Of a stretch of DNA of 64,000 bases, positions 35,081-46,672 are shown piece after piece; position 1 is the stretch's first letter, and the number at the start of each line of letters is the position of its first letter. The notes under the pieces are model-generated. The model saw only the letters and a program-made list of their open reading frames with translations, did not search any database and had not been told where the DNA came from. The position numbers and the translations under genes were made by a program. Origin of the DNA: Anthostomella pinea (lineage: Eukaryota; Ascomycota; Sordariomycetes; Xylariales; Xylariaceae); assembly GCA_963556695.1 (NCBI GenBank), contig CAUWAG010000006.1, forward strand, positions 1,674,001 through 1,738,000, read 5' to 3'.

Positions 35081-36382
35081 TTATTGAACTTGAGCTCCGT
35101 TGGGCGCTTCGGGCGCGTCAGGGATGTCCTCGTCCGAGTCGGTATCGGTATCTTCACTAGCGACATTGGGGACGTTGACGGCATTGATGCCAGATTCGGT
35201 ATGGGATGAAGCAGCAGACTTATTCATCTTCTCGTCAATGGGAATAGTAGCGTCAGCATTGTGGGAGCTCGGACCGGTCTGCTTGTTGTTGTTCTTGCGA
35301 CTGGTAGACGAGACGTGCAACATGATGCCAGATTTGGGAGTAGCCATTCTGTTGAGACGCGAATGACCAAAGAGCTTCCTCGTGTCGCTCTGGCAGTTGT
35401 TGTCGTTGATTCGGTGAGCAGCGAGCTCAGGGTGAACACTCATCAAATCTCCGGAAGAGAGCTGCCCCCTTTCCCGACAGGTATCTTGGACGCAACCTCG
35501 CCTCAGCGCGCTTCAGGAGGTGCTCCGCGCATAGAAGCTGTCCGCATTCGGGGACCAAGTGCAGATTTGGGGCTTCATGGTCCCAACCCAGCAGATCGAG
35601 AGATGGTATCGATCTTGAAATCAATTCAAGGAGAATATCTGATCAGATTTGTCAATAAGTTGGTCATTTATTTACGGAGATTTCGTCAATAGGCTTACAG
35701 TTCTTATCGACCCAGCTCCCGTCGGGCTCTCTGGCATGCTTTACGTGGTAGTCGCGGACGACAGCAGGGTCCTGGTCCTCCGCTTGCCGGGCTCTGCCAC
35801 ATCCTTGAGCAAATTGACTTCTACTTCTTTCTTGTCATATTCAGGGTGTTCTCGCGACGGGCACGACCGTGGCGTTTCTCCTTGGTCATCGAGCCAGGGG
35901 TGAACATATAGATGGTCCCTCGTCATTGTCCAACTCCCGGTAATTGACATTACTGATTGAAGAACGAGATTTGCGCTTTTGGTTGCCGTCCATAAGTGCA
36001 GATTCACCACTGTCAACTGGACCGTTGCGTACGGACATCGGGGCTGGCAGGGGCGTAGCAGAGGAAGAGTCGACCATCGCTTTGTCTTCAGCCTGGGGGA
36101 TGGTCGGCGTGACAGCCTGGAAAATGGTCAACTGCCCTTTTTCAGGCCAATGAACTGTTCCATGGCGGTCTGAACACTATGTCAGTAGACACGTATCTGT
36201 CGATTTCGCTCCAGAGGCCTTCGTCATCGACGCCAAGCCAGGTCCTAAGTAGCCTGCTAAGCCACAACCCGTCTCATTACGAACCCTAGTGTTGTCGTTA
36301 TCCTGGTGGGCAGGCTAGAACAGCGGTATGCCGATTCTCTCTCTATATGCGAAGGTTCCACCACCGCTCTTTGGTCGCTTGA

Positions 36383-36709
36383 TCAATAAAGGTACGGCAT
36401 ATGAGGGACGAATCGGGGATCCCACTTGAAAGTGTACGAAATGGACACCAGTTCGTCAAATTCGGGCTCATGGGTGGAGCTATCGAGGCGGCTGTCGTCA
36501 GTATCTCGGTTTGACCAGGGACTTGTAGGTTTCGAGGGACCAAGATCCCTTCGTTGATGACGCCATGATAAGCGGTCGACAGGCACATAAGTATCGGATT
36601 GGAACTGATGGTCTCGATATCGGGTATGATAAGTTGAGTAGGCACTGGATGCTGTGCAATAGGAGAAGGCAACCTTATCGGTGGTATCAGTGGTCAAGAA
36701 TATGTGCAC
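36383..36709 (-). pseudogene. Zinc-finger-family fragment, paralogous to 40716-40976
   Basis: The minus strand reads STYHTRYRDHQFQSDTYVP, VDRLSWRHQRR, the same block as in the finger fragment at 40.7-41.0 kb (identity of about 80 per cent over 36555-36640). The finger Cys pair itself is lost by a frame change here. The following residues SYTFKW also parallel SYTFKR in the other copy. Confidence 0.5.
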
Positions 36710-38280
36710 GCCCGCTCAAGCCTGGAAATTGACCAGAACCACAACATCTGGACAAAAGGAGGAAAGGCCCAGGTCGCGGCGAACGGGTTGGCTGCTGAAT
36801 GAATAAATTAGCACACGTAGGGTCTAACTCTGTGAATCAAGACGACCGCCGATGCTCAGCATAGGCAACAGGGAAATACGAAGCAACGTTTCGCTTGCTT
36901 GCGAGTAGAGAAGAGTGGAAGAAGATATGGTGAGGGATTGCGTGTGATTGAAACAGCAATTGTCGATAAAGCTGAAGCTTGTCGCTAACACCAGAGGGAC
37001 GCTTACAAGGAGAGGCAGACATCTTGGTGTCGTTGGCAGAGTTCGGTAGGTCGTTGGTGGTTGACGATGACCTGGTCGTTGTCAGTGGCATCCTCCTTGG
37101 CATCGACAGCGAAATTCTGTGTCATGAATCTGCCGCCCAGTATCACTCACCTCCAATCGTGCGTGCGACAACACTCAAAGCCAAAGGCCCAGTCGGCATA
37201 CCTCTCCTTTTCGGAGGACCGACGTCTACCCTTTTGAAAGCAAATGCTTCCGCAGGTGACCGGTCACTGGGCGCAGCACGCTTCTTTCTGTCCTGCTTAG
37301 GAGCCACGATTGATGTAGGCTTTCTGCGTAAGCTCAGAAGTCGCCCTCAGAGCGTAAGTGAGAGGACAAGCAGTCCAGATGGTACCAACCCCAGATTGCG
37401 ATCTGGTGTGTACTTACCGAGGCAGCTCCAGCGATGGTGGCATTCTGGAAGACATTTCCAACCAGGTTGTCATTGGTCTTCTTCTTCTTTTCGCCTCCAT
37501 CGTCAATGGGGGCAGGGCCCTTGTTTGATGGAGCCATGGCTGGTGGAACATCTCTTCATATGCTTGTCGACTTAGAAGGTCTGACTTGGAAGGGCTGTGT
37601 AGTCCTTGTCATTGCACCGGGGTCGTCGTATTGCTTTCATCAGCACCCCTATCAATCACATATGATTGATCGGTATTGAAATGCCGGTGCTCAATTCTCA
37701 CATATCCGTCCCAAGTGACGAACTCAAGTACTAGACATCCGTCGACCTCTTGTGCCGTCTGCTCTGAGCACCGACAACCCAAAGCATTGCAACATGGGCA
37801 ACAGAGATGGCCTCATTCGCTGACAGAGAGCTGCGCATAGTCGTCCTCGGCCTCGCCATTCTCTTCATGACGCTTGTGCGGCGTCACCAGGCCAACTTGA
37901 AGTCGTACGTCTGTCTGTATCTTCAGAAAGTACTTCTTCAAGGTCGCAAGCCCGCGCAAGAAGCCGCTATGCCACGACGCCCACGCTAGAAGTGACGACA
38001 GTTTGCGGGAACATTATCGATCGGCTCGGGTTGTGCTGGCACAGCTGCGGAGCATTCTTGCAACCAGGCCAGACGCACACGTCGTCTTGACCAATGTATC
38101 GAATCACTGGACGCACTGTTCGAACAGCATCGCTTTCTCCTCCCGTAAGAATAGGAGCTCCCCTTCTCAGCCGAATTTCTCCTTGTAAAGGCCGCGAGCT
38201 TGCCAGGCTGCCCTTCACAAGCACGAGCTGGCGGTGCTTAGGGTAAATCACACCATCTACCTTCCCGAGTTCGGGCAACA

Positions 38281-38420
38281 ATGGCTCCAAGACGCCATAG
38301 CCACAGTCGGTAGTAGCAGATCTTCTCACCACCGGAGGATTCCTTTGGGCAATCGGGAGAGAAGTGGCCATTCTCGTCGTAGTTGTAGCATTTGCTTCCG
38401 TTGACTCACTCGCCTGCGTG
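38281..38420 (-). pseudogene. CCHC zinc-knuckle fragment (Gis2/CNBP-like)
   Basis: The minus strand gives KCYNYDENGHFSPDCPKESS then GGEKICYYR. This is the pattern of tandem CCHC knuckles in fungal Gis2/Byr3-type nucleic-acid-binding proteins (CYNCG-GH-S-DCP). The second Cys of knuckle 1 is Tyr, and knuckle 2 is lost by a shift. Both fit loss of zinc binding. Confidence 0.55.
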
Positions 38421-38748
38421 CAGACGCCAATGCCTGACATGCTGATCTTTCCGGCTCTCAGTGGTGAGCACGACTTTCCTTCTCGATCCTGTCCCTGATG
38501 AAAGATGACTGTGTCCTTCGGACAGCCATCGAAGGTAGGCGGGGTGCCATGTTGGTGGCGGGAAGAATCTAAAGAGAATCTGAACAAGAGGTGTCAGTGA
38601 TGTACACCAGCCGAGTGGTCCAAGGGATGATGGTGTTTTGCGACGAGAGGAGAAAGTTATGTGGGCTGAGTGGAGGCAGCAGGAAGATGCAGGTAACTTA
38701 CAGCAAGTGTTGGGCGTGAACACCGCGCCTTGCCCAGCTTCAGGTGCA

Positions 38749-39024
38749 TCATGTGCGACGGCCATGTGTAGTAGGCCTCTCTTCGTCATGCTTCAGGTGG
38801 CACTCAAGGGCGGCAGCAGGGTTCTGCTCCTGTCCCAGGAGTTTGCCCAGTATAGTGATGAAGGCGTTATCGAGGAGGTTCATCTTAGCCTTCTCATTGT
38901 CGCTGAGGCGCGCAATCGACTTGAAGGAGAGATTCAGAGCTTCGTACTGGGCAGCCTTCCGCTTGGTGTTGTAGCGGTCTCGCCTCGATGCCGCAGCTGT
39001 GCCCGCTGCTGCGAAGTTCATCAT
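38749..39024 (-). pseudogene. Unknown fragment shared with 19761-19973
   Basis: The minus strand reads SRRDRYNTKRKAAQYEALNL, FKSIARLSDNEKAKMNLLDN. The block RR-DRYNT-RK-A--EA recurs at 19970-19910 on the minus strand (RRSDRYNTNRKNAELEAI), which is followed by different residues. Predicted helical; no family recognised. Confidence 0.4.
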
Positions 39025-39942
39025 GGCGAGCGACTTGGCCTCCTGCAGGGCAGCACGAGACTTGGTACCGAAGCAATGCTCACATCACTTTGCGGTATCG
39101 TCCTGATGGGATAAGCAGTTATTATTGTGCTTATTATGCTCATTACTTGGCATGGCTATCCTCACCGCTGCCATATGATACCTCATCGAAGAAAAGGCAA
39201 CAACAGATTGAACCAGAATCAAGTCCACGATCCATGTCGCACACCGGAGCAGTGAATTCGCAATATACCAAGTGGTGCTCGCGATCGGGTGGACGGCTCT
39301 TCGAGTAAGGATGCCGTATACAGACTTCGAGCTTTCGCCAGGTCGGGTGGTCACCATCTTGTCGATTTTCTCCCTTACATGATACACAAATAAAGCGACA
39401 ATAATACCAAAGATAGTTAAATATAGCACTTCGGCTATGGGACAAGGTTCCCTGACAGCTGTGGCTCGATATGTCGGTACTGCTTTGCTTGTTGTTAAAC
39501 AAAACTGTCAAACTTAAGGGGTTTGGGCAATGCAGAGAGGCTTACCTGGCATGGCGCCAGTAAATGTCGTCGACAGGGTACGCAAAAAGCAGAGCCACGA
39601 GGGTCAGCACCGAGGCTGGCTGGCGGATCTATATCCTTGCGCCATAGTGTTAGGCTCGTTCTGCTTCTTTTGCTGTTGCACTTGTTCAACAGAGCGAGGA
39701 GATCCTTGTTCTTGCGCCATAGTGATGGGCTTCTTCTGCTTCTTTTGCTGCTGTGCTCGTTTAACGGAGAGTTGAGTCCTACCTAGCACATCCTGAAGCA
39801 ATTTCGCAGCCTTGGAGTCCTCGGCATGAGCCGACTTGTCGGTACCACGGACCTTGTCAGTATCAATGGCCTTCTTCTGCGGAGGAGCGTCAGCGAGGTT
39901 GCCTTCACGCTCAGCGGGCTGAACCTGCAGTACACCACCACT

Positions 39943-39991
39943 CCCAAATGCCTTTTAAGGTCATGCAGGACCCGGCTGTTCCAAATGAGTG
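39943..39991 (-). repeat. M1 module, copy 6
   Basis: Minus strand frame SDDNQPLIWNSRVLHDLKRH, then LGVVVYC. After about 15 bp another frame takes over (AEREGNLADAPPQKKAID), which continues into a tandem Gln/Lys-rich duplication near 39650-39780. Confidence 0.9.
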
Positions 39992-40227
39992 GCTGGTTGT
40001 CATCGCTCACGTCTCGCCTTCATCTTCTGTCCCCGTGGGCTTCCATGCTGGCAGGCTAGTCCCTCCAGCTTGTTCACTTCCAAGCTCGCCTATGTCTGGA
40101 TCTCGCTGGATCGGAGGAAGTCGGACGCAAGGGTGTCGGCCTCCGTTCGGGTCCTTGTTGTTCTTTCGCTGGACCTTCACCCGAAGAGTGTGAGGTTCTG
40201 GCGAAAGGTCTTCCGAAGCCAACAGTC

Positions 40228-40510
40228 CTAAGTGGGATTAGCTGCAGTATCATGAAACATAAAGTTAGGGGGCAGCAAGTGGAAGTTCTCTTTGGCAACG
40301 ACGTACTTGGGGGCGTTTGTCACTCTCTCATCGACCGCTTCGTAGTCATCCTCGATTTCAGGATCTCGTATGCTCTTCACGTTTCTGTTGGATCTCCCGG
40401 AACGTTGGGTGACTTCAAACTTTATGTCTGAGTCCCCTTTCACCACTACTCCCAAATGCCTTTCAAGGTCATGTGGGACCCGGCGGTTCCAAATGAATGG
40501 TTTGTTGTTA
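40228..40510 (-). pseudogene. Unknown fragment containing M1 copy 7 in frame
   Basis: The only place where M1 lies inside a long open frame: NNKPFIWNRRVPHDLERHLG, then VVVKGDSDIKFEVTQRSGRS, VKSIRDPEIEDDYEAVDERV, and a stop at 40228. M1 occupies 40452-40500. The reading phase of the motif (IWN-R--HDL-RHLG) equals that in copies 4, 6 and 8, which argues that M1 derives from coding DNA. Family unknown. Confidence 0.5.
40452..40500 (-). repeat. M1 module, copy 7
   Basis: Minus strand CCATTCATTTGGAACCGCC, GGGTCCCACATGACCTTGAA, AGGCATTTGGGAGTAGTGG. Confidence 0.9.
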
Positions 40511-40715
40511 CAATTGTGCTTCTAATTGTAGTGGCGGATGAAGTTCATAGCCTTTTGGATTTGGTAGCCGAGTTCTTGTCGGGAGAGCTGTGCGAAGCTG
40601 GATCATTACTGATTTCCTGCAAACTCTGTTCGAGTGGGCGGATCGAGAAGCTAGTCAATCCCTCCCAGTGAGCAGACAGGGTTTCCAGCATTCGAAGGCA
40701 TGGGGGAACGAGTTT

Positions 40716-40976
40716 CTAACACGTCCGACAGTTTCTCTCAACGGGAGACTCAGGAACCGGGAGAAGTGCTCTCTTGAAGGTATAGCTTGAATTCGGGCCG
40801 TGGATGTGGTCGTAGTGGGAGCCCAGGCTGTTGGTGATGGTCTTGATGGTGGCACCGCAGTCACTGCAGCGTTGGTGGCGCCATGGTGAGCGGTCGATAA
40901 GCAGGTGAGTATCGGATTGGAACTGATGGTTTTGATATCGGGTTTGATAAGTCGAAGTAGTCTCCTTGTCGCCCAC
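40716..40976 (-). pseudogene. C2H2 zinc-finger fragment
   Basis: The minus strand reads STYQTRYQNHQFQSDTHLL, IDRSPWRHQRCSDCGATIK, TITNSLGSHYDHIHG. CSDC followed by H-x3-H is a complete C2H2 set. The piece is open at both ends and has the paralogue at 36.4-36.7 kb. Confidence 0.5.
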
Positions 40977-41729
40977 TCAGCTGGTGTAGCCAAGTCTACT
41001 TGCATAACGGATTAGGTCAATCAACTCATGAGTGATAAGAAAGCGATATACCAGTCTGGTGGCGCGAAGTGGCACTAGTGCTGGTCGAAGAACGAAAAGA
41101 CGTAAGGTGGACGTGGAGGGTCTTACTATCAGCACCGAAAGCATCGGGTAGGTAAAAGCTAGGGTTGACTCTTCCAAGGTGGAAATTTTCTCGTGGATGA
41201 GAAATTCACGCTGGAAAATGGGGAACTACACAGTGCGTGGGGTAGTGGAACGCACTGTTCTGTGTTAGAAGGCTCATGTTCCTTCTCGATGGCAGTGACT
41301 TCTGGGGTCGCCTGCGCCTGGATTTTGCGTTGGATCAGAGGAAGTTGAACTTGAGTCACTCGAGGGTGGCGACTTCCGTCATGGTCGCTTCGTGCTGGTA
41401 ATTATGTTGATCAGTATTGGCGTACAAGTGTTATAGAGGAACAAGATTGGTAGAGCACGGGTGACAATGGGAGCTGAATAAGCCATCCCTTGAGGCGGTT
41501 TCATGGGACACGGGAGCCGCTGGCTATAGCGCTTGAGAAGGCGCACATGGTAGTGAAGACTTACGAGGGCTACAGCTTGGAAGAGCGACCGGGGGTTGGT
41601 AGAAGGGCTCCTGAAGAAGGTGTCAGGCAGACTGGATTTGTTCCATCACCCTGGGGTACAGATGAACAAATGAACACCACGTCAAAGCACAGTGGATTGA
41701 TGGATACCAAGGCTGTTGGATGAATGGAG

Positions 41730-43590
41730 AAGGAAGAAAAAGAAGTCGTAGTAGGTACATGCTGGTGTCGGACTGAGGATATGACCATGTTGTGAAAAAA
41801 GGGAATGGGATTCGAGGACAGGGGATGAAAAGTTAGTGAGGGAGCATACCTACTGGAAGTGCGTGGCCTTAGACAGAGTGGATATCCAGTGGCATGTTCA
41901 TGTCGCTGTGGTCAAAGAGGGGACAATGGCATCTGCAGTGACTTTGGAGCTGTGTCGTCATAATTCACGTTCAAGTTAGCCATCACTGAATTTTCATGGC
42001 AGGTAGCCATGCATCACCAGCAAGTCACCATCGCTGGTCAGGTGTCACAGCTCCCAGTTATTCTTTTACAATCGCCAAGGTGTTGTTGATGTGACATATC
42101 AACCCCTAACCTTCACGGTTGCGGCCTTTGTAAGCCCAGGGCTGACAGGTGGCGGGACCTAAATCCCCGTAAGCCCAGTTAACCCCCAGACCCCACCTTT
42201 GTATACCTGGTCGTCGCCTCAGGCGATAACAGAAGGGGCGTTCCATGTTGCTCAGAGGTGCCTGCACCCCTTCCAACTCTCGTCGCCTGAGGCGGCAACG
42301 CTCTTATCCTGCCATCCAAACATGTCCAGGAGAAAGGTTGAATAATTATCTTAGGTTCTTCGTGCAGAAGCCTTGCCCTAGTTAAGCAAGCTGGTCGTGA
42401 CATCTATTTGATTCATTGCAGTAGAGTAATTTGTAGTTGAGCTTAGGCTGTGCAGTAGATGCCTTGGCCCGAGGAGTTGTGCATATTCATTTGTCGCAGT
42501 GGTACCGGGTGAAGAGTTCATCTTTCCCTCCAAAACCATCAGGTGGTAGCGTCCCATCCGTAGAAGAGTACCAGTTTTTGTTCAAAGCACAACAAATGAC
42601 TTGAAGGTTCAAATCGCCGACACCTCAGGCTTACCCCTTGATCCCCACTGCAGCTTGACCCCCCTTTTAGACTCCCATTATTTGCTTAGTCCTGGTCCAT
42701 AAGATTACTCGACCCGTCAGTTTCGTTGATCCTACGAGATTTACACGTCGTGCAGGACCTTTTGTGCTCTCGGCTATGTCTTCGCTTACCCCCTGTAAGC
42801 CTTATCTCAACAACGCACTCGTTCTAAACGAGTGGCACTACACCAAGCCTTCTGAAATCCAACTGTAGAAATTCCACCTACACAGCAGACAACCAACAAC
42901 TCAGCATTAAACCTACAAGGCCCCAAATAGCTCCAAGCTACCAAGCTTCTCAACTTTGATACCATTCCTACCCTGCCCAACCACATCTCGGGCTACGGCC
43001 AAATAACCAGCTTTTGTTTGCATATCTTTCCTCTCCTACTTCAGCGCCGAAGACACGATGCTGCCAATATCTTAACTATTCAAGAAAGACTCAACTTTAA
43101 GTCTGTCGCTAAATCGGTCACTGTCACCGAGGTCACCGTCGTCGGCACGCGGCGTTATCATAGCGACAATGCTGCAGTCGCCGACTTGCTCATACACATT
43201 CCGACTCTCCTGCTGTCCGGCTGCCTTCCGAAGACCCGAGGAATGTTAGTTCGAAGCTGGTTTTAGATGACGCGCAGATGATCGATGAAACCAGTAAGAA
43301 AAACCGGCCCCACCTGGCCCTCTGAGTTTCCATCTCTTCCCAACTTTTTACAATTCTTCCCAACCCACCTTCCCGACGCTGCAATTTCTTTCCTTTCCTT
43401 TCCCATTCTTCATCATGAACCACACCCCGTGTCACAGTTCGACTGCTAGTGACTCCAGAAATGACTTGGTACTATGGATACCTGTAAAGTACATACTTTG
43501 GTGTTCTGATTCCCTCGGCTAGCTTAAAGAGACGAGATTCGCCTATCCATGATCTCTTGGAAGCGACGACTGACTTCTCGTGTTCTTAGC
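41730..43590. other. Non-coding stretch with palindromes
   Basis: No fragment recognised. Two 11-bp palindromes lie 69 bp apart, CGCCTCAGGCG at 42215-42225 and CGCCTGAGGCG at 42284-42294. GTAAGCCCAG is repeated at 42131 and 42167. A 40-bp repeat at about 43428-43469 recurs at 47001-47040. Confidence 0.4.
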
Positions 43591-43598
43591 TGCCCAAG

Positions 43599-44060
43599 AT
43601 GGAGGTGAACACCAACGGCGGGAAGAGCAGTGTCGCAGGACTGGACGTCGACGTCGAACAGGCCCGATACGAGCTGGTACAGTCCGGCGCCATTGCCAAG
43701 TGCCAGCGACTTGAAGAAGAGTACGCTCAGGCCAAGAGTCTCCATGGCTCTGTCATGGTCGAATTCGAGAAGTTCGACTCGGGTCGCGACATTGTTGCTG
43801 TACTTTGCCCTAATCTCGTCTCGACTGCAGTACTTATTTGTCTTAGCACTACCGCAACAACCCCTACTGGCGCGTCATCGCGTACGATATCAAGAAGGTT
43901 AACAAGCCTCCGGTCGATGCTGCCGAGCAGTACCTCCAGACCAGTCACACGACGGGCATGGGGTCCCCTATATGTGCACCTTCCGCGGCTGTGGACGCAG
44001 TTACGACCACCGGGACACGCTCTCGGGTCGCATGGGGCAGCACTGGCTACCTTGGGGTAG
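43599..44060 (+). pseudogene. Unknown protein with coiled segment and C2H2-like finger
   Basis: ATG at 43599: MEVNTNGGKSSVAGLDVDVE, QARYELVQSGAIAKCQRLEE, HGSVMVEFEKF. An intron (about 43799-43850, ending CTTAG) would join DIVA to HYRNNPYWRVIAYDI. Then, after a one-base shift near 43965, comes the finger PYMCTFRGCGRSYDHRDTL. Two shorter, decayed copies of the first block lie at about 29878-29990 and 31672-31750, so this is the best-preserved member of a local family. Confidence 0.5.
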
Positions 44061-44382
44061 AGGAGGAGGGAGAATTGGGCGGCGTTTTTGTCGTTTGGTT
44101 CGGCGTTGGGTTTGGGTCTGGGGTACTGCGTGCGTTATCGCACAGTAAAATGGAATGAAAGAGCTTTCAACCTCCAAAACAGTTGTTCATCGTGCTTGTG
44201 CTTCCACTCCTGGTAAGCTTCAGCTCCCACCCGTTCCCATATCCCCCATCCCCTTCACAACCTCCTCGCCACCTTCCGCTGAGAGGCAAGAGACGACAGC
44301 AAGGTTTGACCGCTTTACCTCAAGGTGTTTCCCCGGTCCTGGTCCTCATCGGTCTGGCCAGAATCAGCCTGGCCTGATTGGC

Positions 44383-44556
44383 CTGAATTTCCTGAGCCCA
44401 GATGGCAGGAGTCACAGTTTTGATGCCCGAGCCAATGGCTACGGTCGGGGTGAGGGGGTCGGTATCATTGTATTGAATCGCCTAAGCGATGCTATTCGCG
44501 ATAACGACAACGTCCGAGCCCCCGTTCGAACTACCCGAGCCAACCGATCGGAGAAC
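44383..44556 (+). pseudogene. Beta-ketoacyl synthase (polyketide synthase) fragment
   Basis: [40 protein letters not shown] and VRTTRAN match the conserved core of fungal reducing PKS ketosynthase domains, the segment just after the active-site Cys region, including the [13 protein letters not shown] signature. Only about 55 residues remain; the catalytic Cys and His parts are missing. The frame continues without a break into the RRM fragment. Confidence 0.8.
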
Positions 44557-44788
44557 CGCCATGAGGTGGAAGGCGTCGACGCGCAGATTTACTACTTTCC
44601 CGAGGCCTGTGTCTTCGTAGCCAAGTAAGTTCTCTGAAATCCCTCAATGGTTCCCAGTCTAACTTTTCAACCATAGCTTCCCGGAGGCGAAGTCCGACTC
44701 CGCTCTCGAGGCAGCCATTACCAAGGCTTTCCTCAACTTCGGCTCCGTCTTCGTCGAGATCCGCCGTGATTCATCATTCGGGGATTGA
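44557..44788 (+). pseudogene. RNA-recognition-motif fragment with retained intron
   Basis: [20 protein letters not shown], then an intron at 44625-44676 (GTAAGT, CTAAC, CATAG), then NFPEAKSDSALEAAITKAFL and FGSVFVEIRRDS. This follows the RRM fold order: beta-1 CVFVAN (RNP2-like), helix, beta-2 FG-VFV-I. The RNP1 half is absent; a stop follows at 44786. The intron shows the piece was copied as DNA, not from mRNA. Confidence 0.65.
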
Positions 44789-45540
44789 GATACCATCGCA
44801 GCATGGAGCGACAAAGATAGGCGCGCCGGAATTCTAGAATACCGGTAAGTGGAACAAGCATGTCAACGTAATGTCCGAATGGGGGCCGTATAGCAGGCCC
44901 GTCGCTGCGTATAAGGGGCTTTGCTTTGACCGTTATACGTTCATGATGCTGATAAGAATGGGGCAACAGTGCGCTTCCCAATCCTCCGCAACGGCGATGC
45001 TTTCGCCACAGATAAGAAGTGTTGACGACCATGCGGCGGTTGCGCAGGGTTCACGTGGATGGCGCCCTGAAAACCCAACATACAATGCGCGACAAAGAGG
45101 AGGACGACGAGGAAGAGGTTTCTGGGATGCTGCCGAAAAGTTCTGGGGCAACAACCAGATCCTCGCACTGCCTCGCGACCAATGCTGCCCAAGATCGTCC
45201 TCCGAGGGGTCAGCCGTGGATGCTGCCACGAGCGGCGTTTCAGCGCCCCGAAATGGTCGGAAGCATCCTTCTGGTCGACAGGAGAGTTTACGTCGCAGGA
45301 GACACTGCCTCTATCGACATGGTTGACCCAACCGAGAGGAGACGCACACTCTGATGGGATGCAAATCTGGCAGCCCGTACGACGGATAAAATCCTACGGG
45401 AGCAAAAAGAAGACCACGGAGGCGAGACAGGGCGCCGCATTGTTTTCTGCAGAAGCTGTTGCTTTTCGCCAGAAGGAGGCCGAGCACACCTCGGCGCAAA
45501 CAGGCAAAGGACCACCTTATGAGACTGCCGCCTTCCGGCC

Positions 45541-45828
45541 ATGTCTATGTGGACATCAAGAAGCGATTCGTCATTGACGAGAAGCGCTTACCTGGTCTGC
45601 TCCATCTGCCCCAAGAACTCAAGTTTCTCCAACATCTCCCATCTATTGACCCACGTCAGCTCAAAGGGCCATCTGCACAACTACTTCCAGTTGTCCATCT
45701 CTCGAGATATCGACGAAGACGCAGCATTTTCCCTAGCAGAATTCGATACATGGTTTGAGAAACACCAGCCAAGCGACAACGAACCAATTATTTGGAACCG
45801 CCAGGTCCTGCATGACCTTAAAAGGTAA
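45541..45828 (+). pseudogene. C2H2-type finger fragment ending in M1 copy 8
   Basis: YLVCSICPKNSSFSNISHLL-THVSSKGHLHNYF has C-x2-C-x12-H-x5-H, the LLTHVSSKGH finger type of fungal hypothetical proteins. It continues SLAEFDTWFEKHQPSDN and then EPIIWNRQVLHDLKR, which is M1 copy 8, and stops. The smooth frame suggests M1 is, or was, the segment following this finger in the parent gene. Confidence 0.6.
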
Positions 45829-45833
45829 TTGGG
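45786..45833 (+). repeat. M1 module, copy 8
   Basis: CCAATTATTTGGAACCGCC, AGGTCCTGCATGACCTTAAA, AGGTAATTGGGGGTAAGG. Confidence 0.9.
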
Positions 45834-46600
45834 GGTAAGGTTGACGCCAATCCTTTCATCAAATTGGTTGACCTGAACCCGGAGGATAAGCGCCCTCTCA
45901 TTGGATGCAAGTCCAATGACAGCCCATACGACGGTAAGATCCTACGAAAGGTCGCTTCGACCTTGAGCAAGGTTGCCAGTGCCCCTGATCGGCTGAGCGA
46001 GGATGACACCTTCCACGCTCCCCACGACAACGTCCCTACAATGCCTGGCGCCTTGGGCATGGCTCGTCGGTTCTTCCCGGTCTGGAGGTTCTGAACAAAG
46101 GTTATCGCTGGATTGACCGCGAGGTTTCATCGCCCTCAAGCGTGGCCGATGGTAAGGGTATTGATTTCAATCTGCCACCACTCGACAGCATGGAGGGTGC
46201 CTTCGCCGAAATGGCCACAACGGCCCAAAGAACTTGGACTCGGCAAGGTACTAGAAGAGCTGGCAGACCACTGAATAGAAGTGGGAACCATGTGTTCTGG
46301 CACTGACGCTCCTGGCGTTTGATTTGCTTACCAAGGCCCTTGTAGAAGACGGCCATCGTCTCTTCCTGGTGCACTAGAAGTTTGCCGCCGAGATAGAAGT
46401 GTTCAAGCAAGCTTTTATCGAGCGGAATCAATCGCCTGAAATCATCTCTAGATCAGCTCCTACGTCCCGACAGCGCGTGGTACATGGCTGGAACTAACGA
46501 TCACCTGTCAAACAGCGTGTATGATGGTTCATATGGTTGATGTTCGCGTATTCAGTGATGATACGTGATGTACTTGTATGTGGAAGGATCTGATGTGGGC

Positions 46601-46672
46601 TAGGTGGCCCCTATTGGCCTTGTTCAGTGCACTGCCACCTCCTGAACGCCACTGTGGCTTGCGCGCCATTCT
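46601..46672 (+). repeat. M2 module, copy 3
   Basis: GGTGGCCCCTATTGGCC, GTGCACTGCCACCTCCTGAA, then TGTGGCTTGCGCGCCATT. Loses similarity at CTCTACAACC. No M1 within 700 bp. Confidence 0.85.

Noticed and set aside
39523..39786. Cys/Phe-rich plus-strand frame with duplicated halves
   Set aside because: Antisense of a tandem Gln/Lys-rich duplication on the minus strand (QQQKKQ); the Cys-rich reading is an artefact.
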